This document shows positions 24,101 to 34,966 of a DNA stretch of 64,000 nt, one piece after another. Made by a program: the position numbers and the translations under genes. The stretch is from Adineta vaga. Lineage: Eukaryota > Rotifera. The notes beneath the pieces are model-generated. The model was given only the letters and a program-made list of their open reading frames with translations. It was not told where the DNA came from and ran no database searches. Positions within the stretch are counted from its first letter, which is position 1. Each line of letters begins with the position of its first letter. The stretch is taken from positions 2,852,001 through 2,916,000 of the forward strand of contig CP075492.1 in the NCBI GenBank assembly GCA_021613535.1. The letters are read 5' to 3'.

Positions 24101-24584
24101 CATACAGTTGATCAAATATATCAGGAGTGATATCGTAAATAATCAGTGTTTCAGATTCTGTTTTTATTAAAGTTCCATAGAACAATATATAAAGACATGC
24201 TAAATTGAAGAAAACAATTAATGAACAATATTACTTTTAATAGGATGTGGGTGTGAGTGTATTCATCTTACCCACACCCTCGTGTTGAATATTCAATCTG
24301 ATATCCTCTTGTGCATAAGTTATACGATGATTATAGATGCTTGAAGGATAAATAGTCTGACTTAACTAGTTAAATTTGAATACTCGATGTAATGAGATTA
24401 TGGTAGCACTCTTACCTCCGAGAAGTACAATATACAACCAAGTTTTACATTTTTGTTGTTTACGAACAACAGCTGGATCGTTGATTGTATCATCATCATC
24501 GTCATAATCATTTTCTTCCAACATAAAAAGATTATAATTAGACACATTTTTATAAATCCAAGTAAAAACAGTTCTTAAATTCAT
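18146..24584 (-). CDS. Giant membrane protein: three TM modules plus FG-GAP ectodomain
   Basis: Eleven exons join in consistent phase: 24584-24416, 24199-23907, 23753-23196, 23139-22833, 22773-22636, 22560-21956, 21890-20877, 20815-19726, 19681-19607, 19533-19231 and 18942-18146. They total 5,349 nt, or 1,782 residues, without a lesion. After an acidic cytosolic start (EENDYDDDDD) a module occurs three times: a TM helix, then a large Cys-containing ectodomain with CPC or a similar Cys cluster, a VCSS or ICSS motif near a Trp, and a Cys-x-Pro-x-x-Cys-x-Tyr-like motif, then a second TM helix (as in ISLYGGLVIVLRL) and a short cytosolic loop. A seventh TM helix (FALILLLCFLMGVITFSIYY) leads into a short Ser/Thr linker (exon 9). 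FG-GAP/VCBS repeats follow (VADLNNDKRVDLIF, GDTNNDGQVDLIV, VADFNHDSSLDIAV, VADFDNDYQSDIVF). The function is unknown; an adhesion or receptor role is inferred from the integrin-like propeller. Confidence 0.85.
19023..19138. repeat. Intronic hairpin element
   Basis: Inside the last intron (18943-19230). ATAATCAACTATTTTATACG (19027 onward) through AAGCCTGTCAAAA pairs with TTTTGACGGGCTTTC through the CGTATAAAATATTTGATTAT stretch ending near 19137. Arms of about 43 bp with a few mismatches and a loop of about 30 bp. It looks like a small foldback MITE. Confidence 0.7.
24243..24281. repeat. Telomere-like G-rich hairpin, copy 6
   Basis: GGATGTGGGTGTGAGTG, a spacer with ATTCATCTTA, then CCCACACCCTC. 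It lies in the first intron of the giant TM/FG-GAP gene. Its spacer closely matches that of copy 3 (7972). Confidence 0.75.
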
Positions 24585-25764
24585 TATGTTGAATGAATCA
24601 TCACACTTTAATGATAATTGTAGTATTTCGTTCCTAAAATGAAAATGTTTTCCAATAAGAAAATACACTTAATAATTATACTATGTTTATCGTTTTTGAG
24701 AGTCTTTTTCGAAGTTTATCTCTACTAATGACAAAATTAAACAAATAAGAAAGAAAAAGAAAATTTATATGTTATTTATGTAGAAATATTTTGCGTTGAA
24801 TTTCTCGAATGATTTTCAACGTTATTTAAATAGTATTTTACCTTGAAACTTTGCATAATTAGCAAACAATGCAGATGTTTCTCTTCAATATTCTCTACTA
24901 TGAAAGCGTTCAAAAGTATAATAAAACTATCTGAAGATTGCATGAAATTTATAGCGCAATATCTTAATAAAATGTTTCTGAAATTCAAAAGTTCATATAT
25001 TCTATTTGAAATTGCAGTTTTTATTATTCTTATTCTTTTTTAACTAAATAACTTAAATTAAGAGATAAGTTAGTTTTTGAATGATTCTTTTATTCATTGT
25101 GATTATGCAGTTCAATTGTAACAAAACAAATAATCAATATAAATATGTTGTTCATTTGAAAGAAATAGTTATACAGATTATGTCACAAGAGTGACTTTAC
25201 TAAGAAAAATTTAATATTTTCTTTATGACTGAAGAAAAGGAACTGGTTCTTTTTTAACCAATGACAGAGATATACCCGATGAAATTCTTTGTGAACTATT
25301 ACTAATGATCTTAACAGAATACGATTTCTCTTTTTCCCAGGTAAAAACAAAATAGTGTATGATAAATGATGACCATTTTCTTGAGAAGAAATGCAATTAA
25401 TTATATAAACTTACATAGAACAGATATTATATATTCATATATATTTCTTTCTTTCTTCTTTATTACCACATTACACATTCATATCTCACATCATGCAGAT
25501 ACACTTTTCAATAGTGATAGAAAAAAAACTTCATCTTGTTTCAAAACACGCTCGCTTATTTTCGATATCACCTTTAAACATTTTTATATTTGAGGAATTT
25601 TCAAATGATAAATTGTCCATGTCATGTTGAGGAATGTGCCCTGGAATCTGGAGAGTGAAAGCTCGGAAAAGAAAAAGTCCGGAAAACTCTAATATCTTTT
25701 TAGCGAAGGAGAAAACACAATATTCTTCAATAAATGTTTTCTGTCGTCTGTGTGAACCATGATC

Positions 25765-25836
25765 TTGAGGGCATAGGTGTGGGTGGGTGTTAATTAATAA
25801 GAGTCTCTCACGCAACCTCACACCCACACGCACGCC
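25765..25836. repeat. Telomere-like G-rich hairpin, copy 7
   Basis: ATCTTGAGGGCATAGGTGTGGGTGGGTG is the G-rich arm (first 20 bases: ATCTTGAGGGCATAGGTGTG). It pairs with CACACCCACACGCACGCC after an AT-rich spacer. Confidence 0.65.
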
Positions 25837-25874
25837 GTCAGATTAATTGTTTTGCTTAAAACTAGACCAATCGG

Positions 25875-25998
25875 TTTGGGTGTGGGTATGGGTATGGATG
25901 AGAGTGAGAGGGTGGGTCAGGGTGAGGAGATTCTTATTTTCTTCATCTATCCTCACCCAAACCCTCACTCTCATAAACCTTCGCCCACACCCTCGTGC
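25875..25998. repeat. Long telomere-like inverted repeat, copy 8
   Basis: A G-rich arm of about 50 bp (GGTTTGGGTGTGGGTATGGG and on) and a C-rich arm of about 55 bp (CCTCACCCAAACCCTCACTC to CCCACACCCTC). The right edge reads GTGCATCTTCA, the family boundary. Nearly back to back with copy 7. Confidence 0.7.
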
Positions 25999-26058
25999 AT
26001 CTTCATATTCAAAAGATTTTAAATGGTTTTCTCTTTCTAATCACTATATGAGAATTAA

Positions 26059-26461
26059 CCCTTTGGCTACCGGCTTTTTTTTCGAAAATCAAAGATTGTA
26101 AAGATAAGGTTCGAGTGTAATTTTTATTTTTTGAAGGAGAAACTACATTTTATACAAGGGACAGAACTGACTAGAATCTTACATAAAAATGACGCATTCG
26201 AAAGAATGTAGGAAAAAATAAAATATAATGGATCTAAAGATAAGAACGAAAAAAATGACTATACTGAAACAAACTAGAATGAGCAGAAACATGGATGCAA
26301 TGTACACGAGTGAAAATATCAACAGAAAGAAAAAATATATCAGTATGATATCATTTAACAAACGATAAGAACCTTTTCTAAACGGCTAAAAAGTATGCAG
26401 TTGCCACTTTTATTCAATAAATATGTTCGGACGCATATATGCGTTCCCGGTAGCCAAATGG
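26059..26461. mobile_element. piggyBac-like MITE with TTAA target sites
   Basis: A 403-bp element flanked by TTAA (26055-26058 and 26462-26465). Inverted ends are CCCTTTGGCTACCGG on the left and, as complement, CCATTTGGCTACCGG on the right. TTAA duplication with ends starting CC(C/A)TTTG is typical of piggyBac elements. No transposase. It lies about 310 bp upstream of the first visible RdRP exon. Confidence 0.88.
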
Positions 26462-26465
26462 TTAA

Positions 26466-26775
26466 GAAATGCCTATCAATCATGAATATCATGCAGAACT
26501 TACGCTTCAATGCACAGAATTAATACTGTTCTAGAAAGCTTGTCGGTTTGTCTCTTTTTTTTACGGATATCGTTGACTGATACTTTCTGAATGGTTCAAA
26601 ACAATATATGACGTCTTGGCGTCAGAATTGTCGCTGAATCATAATGCAGAAATATGTCTATACGCTAAAATGATGCGAACAAACGTTTGAGCGTTCGTAT
26701 GCTTGTGATGCACGTTCAAATTACTTTCACTCGAGAGTGCTCTTATAAAGAGTAACAAAAAATTCAAATTTGTAG
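26466..26775. other. Spacer upstream of the RdRP remnant
   Basis: 310 bp between the piggyBac-like MITE and the first recognisable RdRP exon. No RdRP sequence was recognised in any frame, so the RdRP copy appears to be missing its N-terminal two thirds here. Confidence 0.5.
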
Positions 26776-27185
26776 GTAAACACATTACAAACACAAGCAA
26801 CTTCAAAAGAAAATTTTTCGAGTGCAGGTAAGTAAAAAAAATACACTAGAACAAAGTTGTTTTTATATATTTTATTTGTTTTTTATGGTGACAATTTTCG
26901 ATAAAGAGAAGGGTGGGTGTGGATGTGGGTGAGGTTGTGTATGAGGGTGTGTTAGAGTGTGGGTGGGTGTGCAGTATGGGTGTGAATTCAAAAGAGGGAT
27001 ATGCACACCCACACCCACAGCCTATATTGTTGTAACTGGTGAATATTATCATTGGAAAATTCTTTTCATTTTTCTTTTCAGTTGATGATCTTTTGTAGGT
27101 GATGTTTTAGTTGCTAAAATGTCTTGTTTACATCCAGGTGATTTTCGTCGATTAACTGCTGTTAATGTACCGGAATTGAGAAAAT
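26776..27185 (+). pseudogene. RNA-dependent RNA polymerase remnant, part upstream of LINE
   Basis: Eukaryotic (QDE-1/EGO-1 type) RdRP, which makes second-strand RNA in RNA silencing. Exon 26776-26827 (phase 0 acceptor TTTGTAG; VNTLQTQATSKENFSSA) joins over a 271-bp intron to exon 27099-27185. The latter reads GDVLVAKMSCLHPGDFRRL and then TAVNVPELRK, the conserved block just before the polymerase active site. The frame is then broken by a LINE at 27186. The rest of the gene resumes at 33216. N-terminal exons are not present in the window. Confidence 0.85.
26909..27022. repeat. Telomere-like G-rich inverted repeat, copy 9
   Basis: A long G-rich arm (GGGTGGGTGTGGATGTGGGT and further GGGTGTG units) and a short C-rich arm GCACACCCACACCCACAG. 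It lies in the intron of the RdRP remnant. Confidence 0.7.
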
Positions 27186-27360
27186 TATTCCTCTCTTTAA
27201 CAGTCTACTAGTATACACGCATTCCTTTCATACCCGTCCTCTCTTCCTTTTATCTGGTTCCTTTTATTTTTGTTTCTTTTTCAATCTTTTTACTTTAAAA
27301 ACCAAATTAAACCTTCAACATTTCCTTTACCACTATAATTAATCTCTTCCAAAGCTCATC

Positions 27361-29273
27361 ATGAGCGAGGAACTAAAATTATCTAGAGGTAGTAACACTA
27401 CTCAAATCATCTTTGACACAAGGTTATGTAAATGGTACTCGGTTCAAACAAATACGTCTTCACCTCGTACGACAAACTGTATCCATCGAACAACGAATGG
27501 TAACCGCGATTATTATTATGAACAAACGTCGTTAACCTCGAGATCTTCTCCTGCACGAGCAGTCGCAATAGATAAACAAAAAACTCAACAATAGATAGAA
27601 CAGGTCCGAATCCTCAACACGTAAATCAAAAACAAGCTACCACGTGGCAAAACAATGCAAGCAAAGATAATCCACAATGTATTTCAAGAACAGAACAAAC
27701 AGAAGAACAAAACAGTACTCCAATACTAACAGAACAAGAAGAAACACTAGTACGTGATGATATTAATAATAAGGATGACGCATGCTTAAAACGGAATTTA
27801 AATGACAGTGATGATTATACCCTTGTACAATCAAATAAGTCAAGAAAAAATGAACATAGTATCGAGAATAACTTACTGAATTCAAAAGCGATTAACTCAG
27901 AAACTAATATGAAACAAGATCCATGTAATATCCCGCTGGAACAAATATAACGTGCTGTTACGCATAATTTACCGTGTTTCACAATTAATTTCACTAATTA
28001 TAATCAAATTCCGTCAGCAGTAGCTGTATCGGATGCAATATACGCCCATCTCGAAAAACAAAACGTAAGATTATTGAATAGGTTCTCTGTAGTACGATAT
28101 ATTGGCAATCAACTCAAAATGGGAGTGAAAAATAAAGAAGATTATCAGAAATTATGCGACGTTAAGGTGTGGCCAACAGAATTACTAGGTCAAAAAATCT
28201 CAGTGACGATGCTTAAATTTACTCCTGATCAATTTACGCTGGTCGTTCGATTTGTGCTTCATGAATTTTCTGTAGAACATGTCGCTAAGGAAGTGAGAAA
28301 ATCAGCAACTACAGTCGATAACTTTCGTGAAATTGTCTATCCATATCCGCGTGGAACAAATGATTTCCGTTTGAATGTCTCAGATATGAAGGAATATAAT
28401 GGATTATTAGGTTTGGGTCATATAGGGGTAGGAAATAAGTTATGTACAATAACTCCGTATAGACCAGCGAATAAATTAACCTTCTGTAACAAATGTTGGT
28501 CGGTTGGCCATATCCGCAGCAAATGTAGTTATAGCATACAAAAATGTAGATTTTGTCTTGAAGACTTCAGTGATGGGCACAACGAAATATGCACGAAACA
28601 ATACAAGTGCGCACAGTGTAACCACAAGCATTATTCACTCGATGCAAATTGCGAAGTGATTCAAGAATATCGCGCAAATTTAAATAAAGCAGTAAAACAA
28701 GCAACAATGGATGGCATAATTAAACCGACACAAACTAAAGCACAAAGAACGACAGCGCCGCAACACTTTAAACCCAATATGGATATGTTCCCACCACTTC
28801 CTGGTGCAACTACTCAACAATCGTATAAACCAGCGCCATGGAAGATCGTGACGGCACCAGCTCAAATGCAATTATCAAATCAGAATAAATCGACAGATAT
28901 CACGAATCAACAACTACTCGACAAATTCTGTCTACACCTGGATGATAAACTCAGTAAAATAAAGGATCAAATAACTAGTCTAGAACATAAATCAAATCAA
29001 AATGATAGAATGGGAGTAGAACTTCGTCAACACTTAACGAATCTGCTGGGCCTTGTGAAACGCCTAGTTACAGACATCGTACCTCCAATCGTGAAATCTA
29101 CCTTCACTAAAGACACTAAAACAAAAAAATCGGTTGAAAAATCAACATCGGAAATCAACGATCAGATCGAAGCTATATGTATGGATATAGGTTTAAATAA
29201 TACAACAGCTGAAACGAAAAATAAAGAAGGTGATCAACTTCAGGTAGAAAATCTAAACAATTCAAGAACTTAA
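27361..29273 (+). pseudogene. LINE ORF1, nucleic-acid-binding gag-like protein
   Basis: ORF1 begins at ATG 27361. A frame shift at about 27590 moves the frame, a premature TAA follows at about 27949 (after IPLEQI), and the frame then runs open to 29273. The intact part contains a folded region (VVRYIGNQLKMG to LLGLGHIGVGNKL) and three zinc-knuckle-like clusters (CNKCWSVGHIRSKC, CRFCLEDFSDGHNEIC, CAQCNHKHYSLDANC), then a Pro/Gln-rich part and a coiled-coil-like C-terminus. Such proteins coat the retrotransposon RNA. Confidence 0.82.
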
Positions 29274-29398
29274 ACTATCAAAATGCTTCTGCTTTTGCAT
29301 GTGCCTATGATAAGAATTCAAATTCAATCGAGAAAGTAAAAGAAAGACTTAGTAAGTGTAAAGTAGCAGACAAAGATAAGAAACAGTTAGTTCACCTT

Positions 29399-32232
29399 AT
29401 GACTGAATGGTATACAGCCCCAACCATAAATTACATCCTGACGAAGTGGGAAGAGCATAACAGAAAGAACGAAAACGAGTTAAGTAAACATGTGGTTCCC
29501 ATGACCTTTGTGTTGCATAATGTGGAAGGATTAGGCACAAGAAATCTAGAAGTGATTGAACTCATAAACAAAACCCAAGCATCTTTTGCTATATGTACAG
29601 AAGTAGGTGGAATTTGGAACAAGTACCAGATTCCAGAGTACAACATGTTTTATGAGAAAGGTACAAACAAGAATGGAGGAGTTGTAATTGTAGTAGGAAA
29701 ACATCTGAAAGCAACTAAATTAGAAACGAATATGGCTAAAACGCTTATTATAGATATATTTGGCCTAAATGAGCCACTGTGTGTTATAGGAGTATACTGG
29801 CCCGATAGTCAGAAAAGGGATATAGAAGAAATATCTCAATTTATTACGAAGAATACCATAATCGCTGGGGATTTTAATGCATCTGTGAAACAATGGAACA
29901 GTCCAAATACCGATAAAAGAGGTGAAATTTTAGAGAAATGGTGTACAGAAAATAACTTAGAGTACATAGAAGGTACAATGAATTCATCAAAACGGTCTAA
30001 ATGTAACATCGACTTTAGTTTCACAAATTTTCCGGGTATTACAGGAGAAACTTTGGAATTCGGAACTAGTGATCACTGGCCTCTAATGTATAAATCTGAG
30101 TATGTAATGTTCGAGACAATGAATCAATTTGAAATAGTATATTGGACACAATACGAATTAGCACTATGCTTACTACAAGACTTCTGGATTGAGCAACAGA
30201 AGGAAATGAAATCACTAGAATGGTATAGACTCTATATTAAATTTCTAACGGCTCTCAAAAATAGGCTAACAAAATGGCTAGATAAAGAAAAATGAGAAGG
30301 ATAAAAAACAGATTTCATAGAAATTGTCGAGAAGAAGATAGGCTACTGCTGCGTCATTGGGCCAGAGAAGTAAGGAAAGAAATAAATGAATATAGAATAA
30401 ATAGATGGAACGCATTTCTCGGCAATGTTCAAAATAATTATGGAAGAGATACATCAAATTTTTGGAAATTTCTATCTAGAATATATAGACCATCTGCGGT
30501 ACCGTTCAATAAACTAACAGTTAATAATAAACAATTAGATTCTTCTTCGGAAATAGTAAATGAACTGTCAAAATACTATGAAAATCTCTTCACACAACCA
30601 TGTGTAAGTCCAGCCGACCAACATACAACCCAAATAGAACAAGAATTTGATGAAATGCAGATCCAACTTGATACATGTAAAATGAAAGTAAAGCCTACAA
30701 GTATAGCCGAGATAAAGGAGATAATCAAAAAGTTGAAACCAAAAAAGTCGGCAAGAGTAGACAACATATCGAACTTCATGATAAAGAAACTCCCTCCAGG
30801 GTATATAGAATGTCTCTGTGTATGTTTTAATGAATGGATAAAGAAAAGTCTATTTCCGGAAGATTGGAAATTAGCCAAGGTGGTTCCTTTAAATAAACTA
30901 AAAGCTGGAATACCAACCAGCGAGCAAACTAGACCTATTTCTCTACTCGCAACACATTCGAAAATATACGAGAAAATTATATTAAACAGAGTCCAAGAGT
31001 GGGCGAACGTAAATAATATCGTGCCGCAAGAACAATCCGGATTTAGGAAAGGTTGCCAGTTGCAAACAAGAGTGTTATCAATTTTTCAAGAAGTTAAAAA
31101 CAATCTAGACGGTAATGTTCCAGTCCTAGGACTGTACGTAGATTATAAAAAAGCGTATGATTTAATGTGGCACAAAGGACTAATCGTGAAACTACATCGA
31201 ATGGAAATTCCGCTAGAACTGCTAAAGATTCTAGGTAACTGGCTAACGAACAGAAACGCGTATATAAGTTTTGGTAAGACCAAATCGAATATGTTTCGCA
31301 CCCAAATAGGTCTCCCACAGGGTAGCGCACTTAGTGCTTTTGTTTTTATAGTATATCATGCCGACCAAATCAAAACGACGAATGCCTTCTCTACTCATAT
31401 TTTTGCTAACGATCTATGTACACTGATAGTTCCACCAGTCTATAAGCAATATAAAAAAATGATGGAATTCATCGAGATTGAGAGGACAAGAATATGTCAG
31501 AATCTGTATGACTATGCCTGTAAATGGTATCAACCTATAAATGTGACGAAAACAGTTTTCCAGATGTTTCATACTCAAGTGAAGGAAAAGGAAATTGAAG
31601 TCTCGATGGATGTCAAGAAGCTTGAAAAAGTTAAACTCTTTAAATATTTAGGATTTACCTGGTCAGATAGATTGTCATTAAAACCTACAGTCGATTTATG
31701 TTTGGAACAGATCCAAAAATCTTATAGTAAACTAAAATGGTTAGAGAGAAATAAAAATATATCAACAAAAGTACTAAGAACTTGGTTTTTCGCATACTCT
31801 TTTCCTTTTTTTACGTGGATGTTCTCCTTTTTCCCCTTACTGCCAAAAACACAACAAGAGCTCATCCAGAGAAAATATAGAGTTTGATTGAGATTAATAC
31901 ACAGATGCCCGTTCGTAAAAGCAACTGATATAATCAAATTCACCAAAGAGAAAACACTTGAACAAGACATCAGTAAATATCTGAGAAAAAGATTAGCAAA
32001 TGCACATAAAACTGATCTGGGAAGATCATATTTCTATGGAGATCCATTTCATTGGAATACTTTCATTAGCCATAAAACAAAGAGCAACAATAAAGGAAAC
32101 TCCTTAGGAGTCGGGCACTTATATAGATTAGCCCGGATAACAAAAATGTGTCAAAGACATGAGTCATACGTAATAACATGGATCAACTTTATAGATACTC
32201 ATGAGAAAAATTTGAGAAAGAGAAAAAAATGA
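29399..32232 (+). pseudogene. LINE ORF2, APE-type endonuclease and reverse transcriptase
   Basis: The first part (29399-30295) is an APE-like endonuclease: ICTEVGGIWNKY, GVYWPDSQ, IIAGDFNASVKQWNS and a terminal TSDHWPL carry the expected Glu, Asp/Asn and His residues. A one-base-type shift in an A-run at about 30290 leads into the reverse transcriptase: motif A LYVDYKKAYDLMWHKGL, then FRKGCQLQTRVLSIFQ and GLPQGSALSAFVF. Motif C reads FANDLC where F-A-D-D is expected, so a catalytic Asp is lost. A premature TGA at 31885-31887 precedes a C-terminal piece with a Cys/His pattern. An open frame continuous with 29399 extends upstream into the end of ORF1, so the true start may be earlier. Inactive. 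Confidence 0.88.
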
Positions 32233-32404
32233 GTATATAGATAAGAAAGAACGAGAAAAAAAATACATAGAACTAAAACAAGAGGAAAGAACAAAAGAAA
32301 AATAGTACAAATACACTCAGCAACGAGTATGATCTCTCACAATCCAAAAACAGAAAAACAGAAACGGGGTACTAGCTGCACATATCAAAACACATCAAGC
32401 ATAA

Positions 32405-32791
32405 ATGGAGCAGCTCCTGATTTGTATCGTAACAATCAGTTTGTGTTTTACATGGGTTACGTGCATATCTATTTTTGGTCATGAACAAACCTGTAGGGTA
32501 CAGATTGACAATCATCAGGCCGAAATAAAAGCAATGTTCGAGAAATAGAATCAGTTCAACCTGAATAACTGGTCACATTTGGCGAAAATAGTTATTATTG
32601 GAATTATGTGCGTTTTGTTGATTACAATATGTTGCTATATTCGAGTAAAATTTTGGAAGATCCTAAGAATTTCTCAGAATCGGATGTCCCACTCTCAAGC
32701 AGCGCAATTTGATAACAAGGAAAAACCTTTCATCATCTTTACAAAGGATAAACATAACCAATTCATTAAGGAAGAATGCCAAGAAGTATAA
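32405..32791 (+). pseudogene. Candidate LINE ORF3, small membrane protein with one stop
   Basis: A 128-codon frame starting at ATG 32405, interrupted only by TAG at codon 48 (32546-32548). The N-terminus is hydrophobic and looks like a signal peptide (MEQLLICIVTISLCFTWVTC). A short polar stretch follows, then a second strong hydrophobic helix (IVIIGIMCVLLITICCYI) and a basic, charged tail to TAA 32789-32791. The predicted layout is a small type I membrane protein. It lies between ORF2 and the 3' tail of the LINE and has no recognised homologue. It could be a captured host exon, an accessory ORF or chance. Confidence 0.45.
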
Positions 32792-33203
32792 GGACTAATG
32801 GTTTAGCTTTCCAGGCAGGTAATTAAAGTAATTATTCAAGATTGGATTCGAGAAACTTTAGCTTTGCTAGCATAATATAAGAAATATGTTACCGCATTTT
32901 TGTCTGTTTTGTTTTTCTCTCTCGCTCTCACTCTTTGGTTGGCATGTGTTAGCCTTGTGCTGTGTCTTCGGTATACATTCTTTTCATTTTTCACTTTTCA
33001 TTTTTCTTTTTATTTTATCTTCAATTTTATATGCTTATCGCAGTCTTTTTCAAGACTGTTTCATACTTTTATGGTAAAGCATGTTTCAGGGTTCGGTGTG
33101 CTACGCCTTCCTATGCTCAATGTCATGTATGCAATCAACCTAGTATTACAAAAAGTCTCGAGCGCTTCCGAGCGATGGGACTAAAATAAAGCATAATAAA
33201 AAA

Positions 33204-34966
33204 AATTGAGAAAATGTATACGTGACTGCATTGTCTTTCCACAAAAAGGACATCGACCACATCCAAATGAAATGTCCGGATCGGATTTGGATGGTGATCA
33301 ATATTGGGTAAAATAATTGTCTTAGAATTTCATCAAGCATGTCTTTTTTCTGCTTCTCCATAGGTGTATTGGAGTAACTTACTGAAAATTAGACAAATGG
33401 ATGAGCCATTCTCGTATGACACTGCAAAAAAAGCAGTAGTACCCAATGTAACTCGAGCAATTATTGTTGATCATATCAATGATTCATTTGATGCTGCATC
33501 TCCGGGTATTATTTGTAGTGTTCATTTAGCTATTGCTGATTCTCATCCAGCACATACGAGATCCAATGAATGTAAATATCTAGCAGAATTATTTGCACGC
33601 GCTGTTGATGCACCAAAATCAGGTGAAAAGATTGATTTAGAACGAGTTTATGAATTACGATTAGAACATATTGATGGATATGGATATCCGTTATTTATGA
33701 AATGAACAGATAAAAGAATACGCGATTCGAATAGTATTTCAAATAAACTATATATAGCAGCGAGACATCATTTCTTTTCAAAAATAAATCTATAGAATCA
33801 CCACACGCATCATCGCCAATAACTAAATCACTAGAACAAGGAAAATTAAAAATTAATTCCCAAGATAAAGAATTTGAACAATGGCTTGCTTTACATGACG
33901 TTGAAATATCAAATGATAACAACATTCAATCAAAACCTACTGTAGATAAGCCACGTAGAACAACTGAACTCACTCAAGATTCAGATTTATCCGCTCTTAC
34001 AGTAGATCCACTAAAAAGGAAAATCAAGATCATCTGTAAATTCTCGAATTTCCGAAGTATTACCTAATACACATGATATATTCGCTAGAAAACCCAAATC
34101 AACAAGAAGACGACAAGCTTCGATAGATTCACGAACAACAACTAAGGATGTAGTAGCACCAACTTCAGGCGCGGCTTTTCTTGGTTTACAAACATCAGAA
34201 CAATTAGAAGGTCGAACAAATACAAACGCTAAAAAACAAACAAAATTAGAAGCATCGAATACTCCACGAAAACTCATTATGTCTGCTGCATCATCTGACA
34301 TTCCATTAGCGCCATCAATGAATTCATCTTTATTCAATAAAACAATCTATCGAAATCTTGTTTTAAAGGGTATGAAAACATTAACAAATCGTATTAAATG
34401 GACTCCGTCAAATAATGGTTATTTCATTGTTGATCTTGATGCAAAAGATTCAATTGAAAATAATACTATCGATAAATTACTTCCACTATTACTTGATTTT
34501 GGTAAAACATCTTCATTTCCTACAGATGCTAAACTATAACTAATGTGGAAAAGATTACAAAAGAACGAGTAAGTAGAATTGTGTAGTGAGAGGAGGTGAA
34601 CAATCTTACGGTAATACTATAAAAATTTATCATACAACAAAGGAAATAGATTCTAAACATGCATTATTTCCAGCATATGTTAATTCAATATTTGAAAATC
34701 CGAATGGAATTGATCTGTTCATTAGAACTAGTGCACGACTTACTATTGAATATGATTTATTAAAACCTACAGTACGAATTATTTCATTCAAACGAATGGT
34801 TCTTTATAAATTTTTACAATTAGAACAACAAAAATCTAATCTTTCTCAATTTGATACATTAAAAAATATAGAATTGACTTTCTATGAAGTAACATATATT
34901 TCAACGGAGAAAGTCGATGGAGAAGTTCCAGTATGTGAAACAATTTCAAATTGCAAAGAAAAATGA
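33204..34966 (+). pseudogene. RNA-dependent RNA polymerase remnant, catalytic part and C-terminus
   Basis: After the second copy of the target duplication the RdRP frame resumes exactly where the LINE cut it: [20 protein letters not shown] then [11 protein letters not shown], the catalytic D-x-D-G-D motif of eukaryotic RdRPs. A 56-bp intron (33308-33363) leads to VYWSNLLKIRQMDEPFSY and on to EHIDGYGYPLFMK, where a TGA at 33703-33705 ends the frame. Further related-looking coding sequence continues in shifted frames: 33774-34060, then from about 34011 (shift in an A-run) to 34539, and 34586-34966. That part is low-complexity and Ser/Thr/Lys-rich, then more folded. Whether the last part belongs to the RdRP or to a neighbour is not certain. 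Confidence 0.8.

Larger units (their letters stand above)
24585..26058. other. Intergenic, AT-rich, with two G-rich hairpins
   Basis: Upstream of the giant TM/FG-GAP gene. No convincing exon on either strand; in particular no N-terminal part of the RdRP found at 26.8 kb. It ends in two adjacent telomere-like repeats (25765-25836 and 25875-25998). Confidence 0.5.
27186..33203 (+). mobile_element. Non-LTR retrotransposon (LINE), about 6.0 kb, inserted in RdRP
   Basis: Bounded by a perfect 12-bp target duplication AATTGAGAAAAT (27174-27185 and 33204-33215). The 3' end is A-rich (AATAAAGCATAATAAAAAAA). It carries ORF1 with zinc knuckles, an endonuclease/reverse-transcriptase ORF2 and a candidate third small membrane-protein ORF (32405-32791). 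All three reading frames have lesions, so this copy is inactive. The long 3' region (32792-33203) includes a GC-rich hairpin (CTCGAGCGCTTCCGAG) about 35 bp before the tail. The CCHC-bearing ORF1 and endonuclease-RT layout suggest the Jockey/I/CR1 side of LINE diversity; clade not determined. Confidence 0.92.

Noticed and set aside
26179-26361. 60-codon hydrophobic minus-strand frame inside the piggyBac-like MITE
   Set aside because: It arises from A-rich sequence read on the other strand; no transposase motif.
32886-33189. Three overlapping open frames in the LINE 3' region
   Set aside because: Pyrimidine-rich 3' region; the frames overlap each other and show no motif.
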